A stretch of 7,415 nt of DNA from Candidatus Pelagibacterales bacterium (GCA_016882165.1 VHBV01000061.1:1-7415), one strand, 5' to 3'. Counted from the stretch's first letter, positions 1-6,054 are shown. A program made the numbers and translations. Notes: generated from the sequence alone by a model not told the origin.

Positions 1-27
1 GGCTGAAGTATAGTTAATGGAGCAAAA

Positions 28-447
28 ATGAGTGACGCTGAAAAAGAACAAGGACATCAAGATGTAAGAGGTCTGAATAAGATTTTACCTTTTCCAATTA
101 AAGTTGTATCAGCAGAATATAAAACAGAAGAAAATTGCTGCGAAGCCTCGCTTTATTGTAGTGCAAGACTAGCAAAAAGATTGCAATCTTGGGCAAGAGA
201 AAATAGTTTTGGTATAGAAATTGCAAATGAAAATTTCCAAGAACATGGTTTTGAATTTACTGGATTAAGTGACGTTTTAGCAAGAAGATCTAAAGTTACT
301 TTAAAAATTCCCGCTACAGAAGAATCAGTGACAAAAATTTCATCAACTGACGAAAAAAGATTTCTTCACTCAACACCATTTCCTTCTGTAGAATCAAGTA
401 GTTCAGCACAAGTTATACCAGATAATAAAGGACTAGAAAGAAAATGA
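28..447 (+). CDS. Hypothetical protein upstream of and overlapping panC
   Basis: Encodes 139 residues that I do not recognise. The start is supported by GGAG at 19-22, five bases before the ATG, and by an in-frame TGA at 4-6 that prevents a longer start. No signal peptide, membrane helix or known motif is visible. Residues 20-105 look like a compact alternating strand/helix domain with cysteines at 37, 38 and 44. The tail from about 106 is Ser/Pro-rich and probably disordered. The stop codon overlaps the panC ATG in ATGA (444-447), so the two genes are probably co-transcribed and translationally coupled. All eight arginines are AGA, unlike panC. The operon position suggests, but does not show, a role near pantothenate or CoA metabolism. 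It is likely a real gene because of its ribosome site and coupled overlap; its function is unknown. Confidence 0.7.
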   Translation: MSDAEKEQGHQDVRGLNKILPFPIKVVSAEYKTEENCCEASLYCSARLAKRLQSWARENSFGIEIANENFQEHGFEFTGLSDVLARRSKVTLKIPATEESVTKISSTDEKRFLHSTPFPSVESSSSAQVIPDNKGLERK

Positions 448-1283
448 TAATTGCTCAAGAAATTACAAAACTAAAATTAGAAAGAAAAAAACTTATTGGC
501 AAAAAAGTTGTGCTGGTACCAACAATGGGTGCTTTGCATGAAGGTCATTTAGCGTTGGTTAAATATGCCAAAGAAATTGCCGATTTTGTGATTGTCAGCA
601 TTTTTGTAAATAAAACACAGTTTAATGATTTATCTGATTACGAGAAATATCCTCGTCAAGAAGAAAGCGATCTTGATAAATTAAAAAATGCCGGAGTTGA
701 TTTAGTTTTTTTACCAAAATCACAAGAAATTTTTGCCGATGATTTTTCTTTCAAAATTATTCCAACTAAAATCACTGACTGCTTATGTGGCTCAAGCCGA
801 GTTGGTCATTTTGATGGTGTTGCTTTAATTGTGACAAAACTTTTTAATTTAGTTCAACCAAATATTGCAATTTTTGGACAAAAAGATTTTCAGCAGCTTA
901 CATTAATAAAAAGAATGGTGCGCGATTTGAATTTTGATATTGAAATTTTTGCACACCCAACTTTACGCGAACAAAACGGTCTTGCAATGTCTTCACGCAA
1001 TCAAAGACTTTCAGAAAGTGGCAAAGAAAAAGCGAGTAACATTTTTAGAGTTCTGACGGAAATTAAAAATAAAATCAAAAATTCTGAAGAAAAAATTGAT
1101 TCTCTTATAGAAGAAAAAACTCAAGAACTGATTTCTTTGGGATTTGAAAAAATTGATTACTTAGAAGTACGTAACTCAGAAGATTTAAAACTTGTTACAG
1201 AATTTAACAATACCGAAAAAGCCAGAATATTTGTTGCTGCTTATTTAGAAGGAATTAGGTTAATTGATAATTTAGAGCTTTAA
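444..1283 (+). CDS. panC: Pantothenate synthetase (pantoate--beta-alanine ligase)
   Basis: Cytosolic enzyme that joins pantoate to beta-alanine using ATP, through a pantoyl-adenylate, to make pantothenate for coenzyme A. The 279 residues match the usual length (E. coli about 283). The HIGH-type motif PTMGALHEGH is at residues 26-35, with both adenylation histidines (H32, H35). Next come the pantoate-binding segment VSIFVNKTQF (N56, Q59), the GQKDFQQ segment (K147, D148, Q151) and the KMSKS-like MSSRN (S183, S184, R185). These correspond to the catalytic residues of the M. tuberculosis enzyme, so it should be active. The start overlaps the stop of the preceding gene (ATGA), which fits translational coupling, and only a weak AGAAAG lies upstream. 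panB is not visible in the window. Rickettsia itself generally lacks this pathway, so panC argues for a less reduced relative. Confidence 0.97.
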   Translation: MIIAQEITKLKLERKKLIGKKVVLVPTMGALHEGHLALVKYAKEIADFVIVSIFVNKTQFNDLSDYEKYPRQEESDLDKLKNAGVDLVFLPKSQEIFADDFSFKIIPTKITDCLCGSSRVGHFDGVALIVTKLFNLVQPNIAIFGQKDFQQLTLIKRMVRDLNFDIEIFAHPTLREQNGLAMSSRNQRLSESGKEKASNIFRVLTEIKNKIKNSEEKIDSLIEEKTQELISLGFEKIDYLEVRNSEDLKLVTEFNNTEKARIFVAAYLEGIRLIDNLEL

Positions 1284-1298
1284 GCACTTTATAACAAG

Positions 1299-1392
1299 CT
1301 GTCATTCTGAGCACATAGGCGAATGATCTCGGAAGTTAGATTTCCTCAGTCTAAACTCTTGAGATTCTTCGCCTATACGCTCAGAATAGCAG
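1299..1392. repeat. Imperfect palindromic intergenic element, copy 1
   Basis: The left arm 1299-1330 matches the reverse complement of the right arm (about 1361-1392) at 26 of 32 positions, including ATTCTGAGC and TAGGCGAA blocks. An inner stem, AGTTAGA (1334-1340) with TCTAAACT (1350-1357), continues the fold, so the whole element could form one long cruciform or RNA hairpin. The 'GTCATTCTGAGC...GCGAA...ATCTC' pattern is a type of dispersed palindromic repeat seen in many bacterial genomes. It fills most of the gap between panC and the CDGSH gene. There is no T-run after it, so it is not a classical terminator. A related copy lies at 3533-3620. Confidence 0.8.
1359..1387 (+). promoter_or_regulatory. 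Possible promoter inside the right arm of the palindrome
   Basis: TTGAGA (1359-1364, five of six to the -35 consensus) is followed after exactly 17 bases by CAGAAT (1382-1387, four of six to TATAAT). Transcription would start near 1394, about 34 bases before the CDGSH gene. In AT-rich DNA such matches occur by chance, and the -10 box is mediocre. Confidence 0.25.
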
Positions 1393-1427
1393 GCAATACT
1401 TATACCAAACTCAATCAACTAATTTTT

Positions 1428-1694
1428 ATGGAAAAACTTCCAAGAATTGCTGCAACAAGTCCTTTCAAAGTTGAGGTTGAAGCTGGCAAAACTTACTCTT
1501 GGTGTTCTTGCGGATTTTCTAAAGTCGAGCCTTTCTGCGATGGCGCTCATAAAGCATTCAAAAATGAAGACGGAACCAGCATTATGAAATCCGTAAAATA
1601 CACTCCAAACGAAACAAAAATTGTTTCTTTTTGTGGCTGCAAGCAAACAAAATCACCACCTTTATGCGACGGAAGTCATTGCAAAATTTGTTAA
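1428..1694 (+). CDS. Tandem CDGSH iron-sulfur domain protein (CISD3/Miner2-like)
   Basis: Small 88-residue protein with two CDGSH motifs, each expected to hold a 2Fe-2S cluster by three cysteines and one histidine. Motif 1 has C26, C28, C37 and H41 (ending CDGAH); motif 2 has C69, C71, C80 and H84 (ending CDGSH). Both fit CxCx2(S/T)x3PxCDG(S/A)H. The two-motif layout is that of bacterial and mitochondrial CISD3-type proteins, linked to electron transfer or iron-sulfur and redox handling; the partner here is unknown. I chose the ATG at 1428 because the N-terminal MEKLPRIAATSPF run leads straight into the typical fold. The same frame stays open upstream to an ATG at 1323, but those 35 codons are mostly palindromic repeat. 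No Shine-Dalgarno is visible. The ABC exporter starts 13 bases after the stop, suggesting one transcript. Confidence 0.93.
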   Translation: MEKLPRIAATSPFKVEVEAGKTYSWCSCGFSKVEPFCDGAHKAFKNEDGTSIMKSVKYTPNETKIVSFCGCKQTKSPPLCDGSHCKIC

Positions 1695-1707
1695 CAGTGC
1701 TCAGAAA

Positions 1708-3486
1708 ATGACAAAAAAAACAACAAAAAAAACAAAAATTAATTTTTCTAACTTACTTGCCTTAACACCCTTTTTTAGGCCTTATTTACGCGAAATAATT
1801 TTTGCTTTAGTAGCTTTAATTTTAACATCTCTGACAATTTTATTTTTTGGAGAAATAATAAAATATTTAATTGATTATGGCTTTGTACAAAAAAATGAAC
1901 AATTCCTTAATTTTACTTTACTAACTTTCTGCGGCGTTACCTTAATTATGGCTTTTGCCGGCTATTATCGTTCCAGTTTAATCAATTCAGTAACAGAAAA
2001 AGCAATCAGCGATTTACGTAAAAAAGCTTATAATCATGTAATCACAATATCAGCCGAATTTTTTGAGGTTTTCAAATCAGGGGATGTAATTTCAAGACTT
2101 ACAGTAGACACCGTTACACTTTACCAAATAATAAGTAATAGTATTTCATTTTTACTTAGAAATTTAATGCTTTTTATTGGCGGAATTGGCTTCTTATTTT
2201 TTACCAGCTTCAAGCTAACTTTAATCTCACTTTTTCTAATCCCAATTGCAATTGCTCCAATAATTATTATGGGGCGCAAAATAAAAAATCTTTCAACGCA
2301 ATCACAACAAGCTATTGCTTCTGTAACTTCGCATATTGAAGAAACAATTAACGGTATAAAAACAATCCAGTCATACTTATGCGAAGCAAAAGAAAGTAAC
2401 AATTTTTCTTACTTTGTTGATTTATCACTCAAAGCTGCTTTACAAAAAATTGCTCTTCGTGCTTTGTTAGTTGCTTTTGTAATTGCTTTTGCTTTCAGTG
2501 GAATTGCTGTTGTTTTATGGTTTGGAGGACACCAAGTTTTATCAGGGAAAATGACCTCTGGAGATTTATCTTCTTTCATTTTTTATTCCGTAATTTCAGC
2601 AACTTCCTTAGTTGCAATCAGCCAAATTTCTGGACAACTACAAAGCGCTTCCGCTGCTGCTGAAAGAGTTTTAGATTTACTAAAAATTGATTCACCAGTT
2701 AAAGAGGCCGAAAAAACAATTCCTTTTTTAACACAGGAAAAAATTACAATTAACTTTAATCAAGTAAGTTTTGCTTATCCAAGCAGAGGTGATTCTGCAA
2801 TTTTAAATAATTTTAACTTAGAAATAAAACCACAAGAAAAAATTGCAATTGTTGGCGCAAGTGGAAGTGGCAAAAGTACTATTTTACAACTTTTATTACG
2901 TTTTTATGATGTAAGTAGTGGGTCAATTTCAATTAATGGATATGGCATAAAATCACTTTCTTTTGCTGACTTACGCAAAAATTTTGCATATATTTCACAA
3001 GATTGCTTCATTTTTTCTGGATCAGTTTTTGAAAACATAACTTATGTTAATCGTGAGGTAAGAGAAAGCGAAGTAGAAAGAGTTATTGAAGAAAATGAAG
3101 CGCTACATTTTATAAAATATTTACCACAAAAAACCCATACTTTTGTAGGTGAAAAAGGAATTCAACTTTCTGGTGGTGAGAAACAAAGAATAGCAATTGC
3201 CAGAGCCATTATTAAAAATTCACCAATATTACTTTTAGACGAAGCAACATCTGCTCTTGATAACTATAACGCTGCAATTATTGATCAAGCAATTGCTAAA
3301 ATTGCTAAAGATAAAACCGTTATAACAATTGCTCACAAACTTTCATCAATTAGCTCTTCAGATAGAATAATTTTTATTCAAAATGGTGAAATTGCCGAAA
3401 TAGGAAACCATCAAGAACTTCTAATAAAAAATGGACTATACAAAAAAATGTATGAAGCAGAATTAGCGGATAGTTTGAAAATATAG
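1708..3486 (+). CDS. MsbA-related ABC exporter (fused permease and ATPase)
   Basis: A 592-residue half-transporter that should dimerise in the inner membrane and export a hydrophobic substrate, perhaps a lipid or drug. Six hydrophobic helices lie near residues 29-49, 69-86, 149-167, 170-188, 252-273 and 288-306. The ATPase domain has Walker A GASGSGKST (383-391), the Q-loop glutamine (431), signature LSGGE (487-491), Walker B ILLLDE (507-512) and the H-loop histidine (543), so it looks functional. The 'GDVISRLTVDT', 'LFIGGIGFLFFTSFKLT' and 'VLWFGGHQVLSG' stretches resemble the alphaproteobacterial MsbA-related family more than true MsbA. I chose the ATG at 1708 (MTKKTTKK, a basic N-terminus). 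A longer frame from a TTG at 1621 would overlap the CDGSH gene and add 29 atypical residues. The substrate cannot be read from sequence. Confidence 0.93.
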   Translation: MTKKTTKKTKINFSNLLALTPFFRPYLREIIFALVALILTSLTILFFGEIIKYLIDYGFVQKNEQFLNFTLLTFCGVTLIMAFAGYYRSSLINSVTEKAISDLRKKAYNHVITISAEFFEVFKSGDVISRLTVDTVTLYQIISNSISFLLRNLMLFIGGIGFLFFTSFKLTLISLFLIPIAIAPIIIMGRKIKNLSTQSQQAIASVTSHIEETINGIKTIQSYLCEAKESNNFSYFVDLSLKAALQKIALRALLVAFVIAFAFSGIAVVLWFGGHQVLSGKMTSGDLSSFIFYSVISATSLVAISQISGQLQSASAAAERVLDLLKIDSPVKEAEKTIPFLTQEKITINFNQVSFAYPSRGDSAILNNFNLEIKPQEKIAIVGASGSGKSTILQLLLRFYDVSSGSISINGYGIKSLSFADLRKNFAYISQDCFIFSGSVFENITYVNREVRESEVERVIEENEALHFIKYLPQKTHTFVGEKGIQLSGGEKQRIAIARAIIKNSPILLLDEATSALDNYNAAIIDQAIAKIAKDKTVITIAHKLSSISSSDRIIFIQNGEIAEIGNHQELLIKNGLYKKMYEAELADSLKI

Positions 3487-3532
3487 TATAAAAACTAAAA
3501 TTAGTTGAATGATTAACCAACTACTTTATTGC

Positions 3533-3620
3533 AACCCACTTTCATTCCGAGCAAGAATGCTTGCGAAACTTGGCAATCTATACCAAATAAGCAGATATCC
3601 TCACAATAACGGAGTGGTTT
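3533..3620. repeat. Degenerate palindromic element, copy 2
   Basis: The outer arms pair CCACT (3536-3540) with AGTGG (3613-3617), followed inward by imperfect pairing of TCATTCCGAG with CTCACAATAACG. Inside is a small perfect hairpin, GCAAG (3551-3555) with CTTGC (3560-3564), and a TTGG/CCAA pair (3570-3573, 3583-3586). TCATTCCGAGCA (3542-3553) matches 11 of 12 bases of copy 1 at 1302-1313, and both continue with GCGAA and ATCT blocks. It is more decayed than copy 1. Confidence 0.65.
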
Positions 3621-3624
3621 TTTT
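3536..3624 (+). terminator. Possible terminator formed by the palindrome and a T-run
   Basis: The outer stem of the palindrome closes with AGTGG, immediately followed by seven T (3618-3624). This is the layout of a factor-independent terminator for the CDGSH-exporter transcript. The enclosed loop is long (about 72 bases with inner hairpins) and the closing stem is only five base pairs, so efficiency is doubtful. Confidence 0.35.
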
Positions 3625-3682
3625 ATGAATAAAAAAAATTAATTCTTTAAGAGATAATTCTCAAAAATAGCAAAGAGAAAAT

Positions 3683-3711
3683 TTGACATATAAAATTTTT
3701 TCTTGTAGAAA
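3683..3711 (+). promoter_or_regulatory. Promoter-like site upstream of the tRNA cluster
   Basis: A perfect -35 box TTGACA (3683-3688) is followed after 17 bases by TAGAAA (3706-3711, four of six to TATAAT). Transcription would start near 3718, about 105 bases before tRNA-Tyr. The perfect -35 and ideal spacing support it; the long leader and weak -10 leave doubt. Confidence 0.5.
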
Positions 3712-3822
3712 TTTCGCTTCTTTTTGGTGAGATAATAATTTTTCAAGCCAATAGCAATTGTGAAATTTGTTTTTTTTGAAGCTTCATGGCTCTAAAAAAC
3801 TATATGCAAACACAATTTTTAT

Positions 3823-3908
3823 GGACAGGTGGCCGAGTGGTCAATGGCAGCAGACTGTAAATCTGCCCGCGTAAGCGTTCGCAGGTTCAAATCCTGCCCT
3901 GTCCACCA
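3823..3908 (+). tRNA. tRNA-Tyr (anticodon GTA)
   Basis: The acceptor stem pairs GGACAGG (3823-3829) with CCTGTCC (3898-3904), with discriminator A3905 and encoded CCA (3906-3908). The anticodon arm is GCAGA/TCTGC with GTA at 3857-3859. A long class II variable arm (3867-3880, hairpin CGC-GTAA-GCG) is as expected for bacterial tRNA-Tyr. The T-arm is GCAGG-TTCAAAT-CCTGC (3881-3897). First of three clustered tRNA genes, 27 bases before tRNA-Gly. Confidence 0.98.
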
Positions 3909-3935
3909 CTAATTATTACTTCATTTGAAGCATTA

Positions 3936-4009
3936 GCGGGTGTAGCTCAACGGTAGAGTTCTAGCCTTCCAAGCTAGCCGTGAGGGTTCGATTCCCTTCA
4001 CCCGCTCCA
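3936..4009 (+). tRNA. tRNA-Gly (anticodon TCC)
   Basis: The acceptor stem pairs GCGGGTG (3936-3942) with CACCCGC (3999-4005), with discriminator T4006 and encoded CCA (4007-4009). The anticodon stem CTAGC/GCTAG closes a CTTCCAA loop with TCC at 3968-3970. The 74-base length is normal. Tyr followed by Gly(TCC) recalls the E. coli thrU-tyrU-glyT-thrT-tufB cluster, but no tuf gene follows here. Confidence 0.98.
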
Positions 4010-4029
4010 TTCTTATAAAAATTTCTTTC

Positions 4030-4105
4030 GGCGGAGTAGCTCAGTTGGTAGAGCAGCGGGATCATAATCCGCGTGTCGGGGGTTCGATCCCCTCCTCCGC
4101 TACCA
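4030..4105 (+). tRNA. tRNA-Met, elongator (anticodon CAT)
   Basis: The acceptor stem pairs GGCGGAG (4030-4036) with CTCCGCT (4095-4101), its first pair being G-T. The discriminator is A4102 and CCA is encoded (4103-4105). The loop ATCATAA has CAT at 4063-4065. The paired 5' end argues against initiator tRNA, whose first bases are unpaired in bacteria. The overall sequence resembles alphaproteobacterial elongator tRNA-Met as I recall it. A lysidine-modified tRNA-Ile(CAT) is less likely but not excluded by eye. The D-loop is one base shorter than in the E. coli tRNA. Confidence 0.93.
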
Positions 4106-4165
4106 ATCTCGTAAATATTAAATTTAGTCTTTAAAAGATTTGTCTTCGCTTCTCGCAATCAATCT

Positions 4166-4207
4166 ATTTAATAGGCTAAATTGAATTTAGATTATTAAAT
4201 TTTCTTT
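4166..4207 (+). terminator. Hairpin and T-rich tract after the tRNA cluster
   Basis: The arms 4166-4182 and 4184-4200 are complementary at 15 of 17 positions around a single central G (real loop slightly larger); one of the two other pairs is a G-T wobble. The inner CTAAATT-G-AATTTAG is a perfect palindrome. The hairpin runs straight into TTTTCTTT (4200-4207). Placed 60 bases after the last tRNA, it is the best terminator candidate for the cluster. The stem is AT-rich, and it could act in both directions. Confidence 0.6.
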
Positions 4208-4298
4208 GACTTTAAGATTTCATCTAATTAGCTGACAATTGTCTTCTTTAAGATAATAGATTTTTTTATTTATTTTAAATCTCTAAATTATCAGTTGC

Positions 4299-5912
4299 AT
4301 GAAAAGAAAATTTGATCCCGCTTTACAAGAAAAAACTTTAGCAATCATAAATGAACCATTTGAAGAAATGGTTGTGGGCAAAAATGCAACTCTAGCATAC
4401 ATTGTTTCTGCTCTTGAACTTGGACACAAAGTGTTAATACACAACATGCCAAAAGAAGTGCAAGATTTTCCTTCAAGTCCGAAAGATAGACTAGAAGTAA
4501 TTGAACTTGATCCCAGACAAAAACAAGCTCAAGATCTAGTATCAAGATATAAAGAGAAAAACTCTGAACTAAAAGATCTGATTTCTGAAGCAGTTGTAAA
4601 TAAAGATCCAAATATATTGCAAACTTTCGAAAATGAGAAAGTCAAAGATACTTTAAGAATAAGATCGCAAACTGATTCTAAACTTTTTGTCACGCAAGAA
4701 GAAATTCAACATATCACAAACGTTATTCAAAGAATTGAACCAATGAAATCTCCTTTCCCTCCCGAAGGAAGAGGAGATTTAAGAAAAACACTTGACCAAA
4801 TTAGAAGAGCTTTTCCTCATCTTTCTTTTAATTGTCCAATATATTGTGATGAAACAGGACTTCCTCAGCTATTGGTTGACAAAGATACTCCTCAAAGAAT
4901 GAATGAAATTTTGCAGTCATCAGGACAGCAAGTTATTGCAACACCAACTCAGGAATTTACAATTGGAAGTTCAATCAAAGAAAAATTCGATTCAATGTCG
5001 AACGAGTATTTATCATTATTTCCAGACAAAACTAATCCTAAAATTGTCATAAAACCAAAAGATTCTGCACAATCGCTTGGTGTTTTTTCATTAGAATTCT
5101 CTTCCGATACAACAGCGCATAATTTGCAATCTCTACAAAATTCAACGCATGAATCACTAAAAGAACAACAACTATATAAAATTAAAGACAATCTTCCAGA
5201 ATCTGAGTTGCAACAAATTACTGAAACAATACTTTACTTAGAAAGCTTAAAAACCAACCCAAGAGAATATCAAAATAGAAGTAATTTTAGAATCTCAGAA
5301 ATTGATAAAACTTCACAAATTGCCACAGCGAGAAATTTGTATGATCATGAAATTTTAGCACAACCTTTTTTAGAAGGCGTTAAGTCAGGAGATATAAGAG
5401 CTAATATTGCAAAAAATGGAGATGGTAATTTTGAATTGCTTGGCCTTACTTTTAGAAGAAGTAACAGAGTAAGTGATAGCAAATTCACAACTTGCCTAAC
5501 AACAGGTGGCTCTTCACCTTTTCCTACCTCTCTTTTAACAGAAGAAGAACAAACAGATTTACATCAGAAAATTAACTTAATGCTTGATTTGCTTAATCAC
5601 CCGGAACTTCCTCTAAAAAATAAATATAGCAATACCTCTGAAATAGGAGTTGATTTCTTGCTTAAAGGAGATGGAAAAAACGTTTTCTTGGGAGAGATAA
5701 ATCATCATTGTCCAGCACTTACACCAATAAGTGAAATTATGAATTTTCTATCTTCGGGTATAGAAGCAAATTATGATGGTGGTTTAAAGTTAATCAAATC
5801 AGCAATTACAGCACAAATTTCTCAACGCCAAAGTCCCTCATTATCTTGCACTCAATGCGATTCCAAAAGACTAAAAACAGAAACAGAAAAAAGTTTAGTT
5901 TTAAACTCTTAG
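4299..5912 (+). CDS. Divergent GshB-like ATP-grasp ligase (putative)
   Basis: The 537 residues have no obvious name, but a series of segments follows the order of bacterial glutathione synthetase GshB (about 315 residues). Residues 13-47 resemble its N-terminal strand-helix-strand, and 141-155 resemble its 'RKDPPF' region. KIVIKPKD at 248-255 matches the ATP-grasp lysine strand (K252 as E. coli K160). SGDIR at 363-367 matches GDKR (R367 as R210), and TTGG at 401-404 matches the acceptor loop. GVDF (D452) and GEIN (E466, N468) match the metal ligands D273, E281 and N283. Departures: E. coli K125 aligns with I204, and the glycine loop GMGGAS reads SAQSLG. Two charged insertions (about 50-140 and 268-350) and a C-terminal tail with CTQC (517-520) account for the extra length. 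I infer an ATP-dependent carboxylate-amine ligase, substrate unknown. No ribosome site is visible; the next ATG (residue 24) would cut the first strand. No operon partner. Confidence 0.6.
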   Translation: MKRKFDPALQEKTLAIINEPFEEMVVGKNATLAYIVSALELGHKVLIHNMPKEVQDFPSSPKDRLEVIELDPRQKQAQDLVSRYKEKNSELKDLISEAVVNKDPNILQTFENEKVKDTLRIRSQTDSKLFVTQEEIQHITNVIQRIEPMKSPFPPEGRGDLRKTLDQIRRAFPHLSFNCPIYCDETGLPQLLVDKDTPQRMNEILQSSGQQVIATPTQEFTIGSSIKEKFDSMSNEYLSLFPDKTNPKIVIKPKDSAQSLGVFSLEFSSDTTAHNLQSLQNSTHESLKEQQLYKIKDNLPESELQQITETILYLESLKTNPREYQNRSNFRISEIDKTSQIATARNLYDHEILAQPFLEGVKSGDIRANIAKNGDGNFELLGLTFRRSNRVSDSKFTTCLTTGGSSPFPTSLLTEEEQTDLHQKINLMLDLLNHPELPLKNKYSNTSEIGVDFLLKGDGKNVFLGEINHHCPALTPISEIMNFLSSGIEANYDGGLKLIKSAITAQISQRQSPSLSCTQCDSKRLKTETEKSLVLNS

Positions 5913-5943
5913 TCTTTAATTTAATTAGTTTAAATTTAACTAC

Positions 5944-5972
5944 TTGCAATTAAGTTGCTAATTTCCTATAAT
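5944..5972 (+). promoter_or_regulatory. sigma70-type promoter of sucA
   Basis: TTGCAA (5944-5949) is followed after exactly 17 bases by a perfect TATAAT (5967-5972). A GC-rich stretch, GCCTGCCCC (5973-5981), follows where the discriminator and start site would be, standing out in AT-rich DNA. Transcription would start near 5979, giving a leader of about 75 bases before sucA. A weak hairpin at the end of the preceding gene (AGTTTA 5892-5897, TAAACT 5902-5907) may help separate the two transcripts. Confidence 0.75.
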
Positions 5973-6054
5973 GCCTGCCCCTTTGTGAATTTGTTTGTCA
6001 AAAATAAATTTAACAGCACATAAATTTTAAGTTAGAAAAAATTTCTTTGTAATT

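Larger units (their letters stand above)
3487..3822. other. Intergenic region between the ABC exporter and the tRNA cluster
   Basis: 336 bases without a credible gene. Just after the exporter stop is a weak hairpin: TAGTTG (3502-3507) and CAACTA (3518-3523) around a ten-base loop, followed by CTTTATT. Then come the degenerate palindrome at 3533-3620 with its T-run, a promoter-like pair at 3683-3711, and a T-rich leader up to tRNA-Tyr. A second, poorer promoter candidate nearer the tRNA is TTGAAG (3776-3781) with TATATG (3801-3806), spacing 19. The only open frames are very short, and one runs into tRNA-Tyr. Confidence 0.8.

Noticed and set aside
1..17. End of an upstream gene, perhaps panB
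   Set aside because: Stops occur in all three frames (4-6, 11-13, 15-17), but too few codons are present to identify any gene.
1419..1646. Minus-strand frame opposite the CDGSH gene
   Set aside because: It is a shadow of a gene with clear motifs. The minus-strand frames at 2121-2402, 4345-4611, 4949-5191 and 6564-6806 were rejected for the same reason.
1621..1707. Longer ABC exporter starting at a TTG
   Set aside because: It overlaps the second CDGSH motif and adds residues unlike the family; the ATG at 1708 gives the normal start.
1299..3620. CRISPR array or inverted-repeat ends of an insertion sequence
   Set aside because: There are only two diverged copies, over 2 kb apart, flanking ordinary genes with no transposase and no regular spacers.
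3786..3860. Short plus-strand frame from an ATG before tRNA-Tyr
   Set aside because: Only 24 codons, no ribosome site, and it runs into the tRNA.
3961..4158. 65-codon minus-strand open frame across tRNA-Gly and tRNA-Met
   Set aside because: It is the antisense of two well-folded tRNA genes; such frames are a known source of false protein entries.
4206..4257. Promoter for the GshB-like gene
   Set aside because: TTGACT (4206-4211) has no good -10 at proper spacing. CTGACA (4232-4237) and GATAAT (4252-4257) are only 14 bases apart. Neither is convincing.
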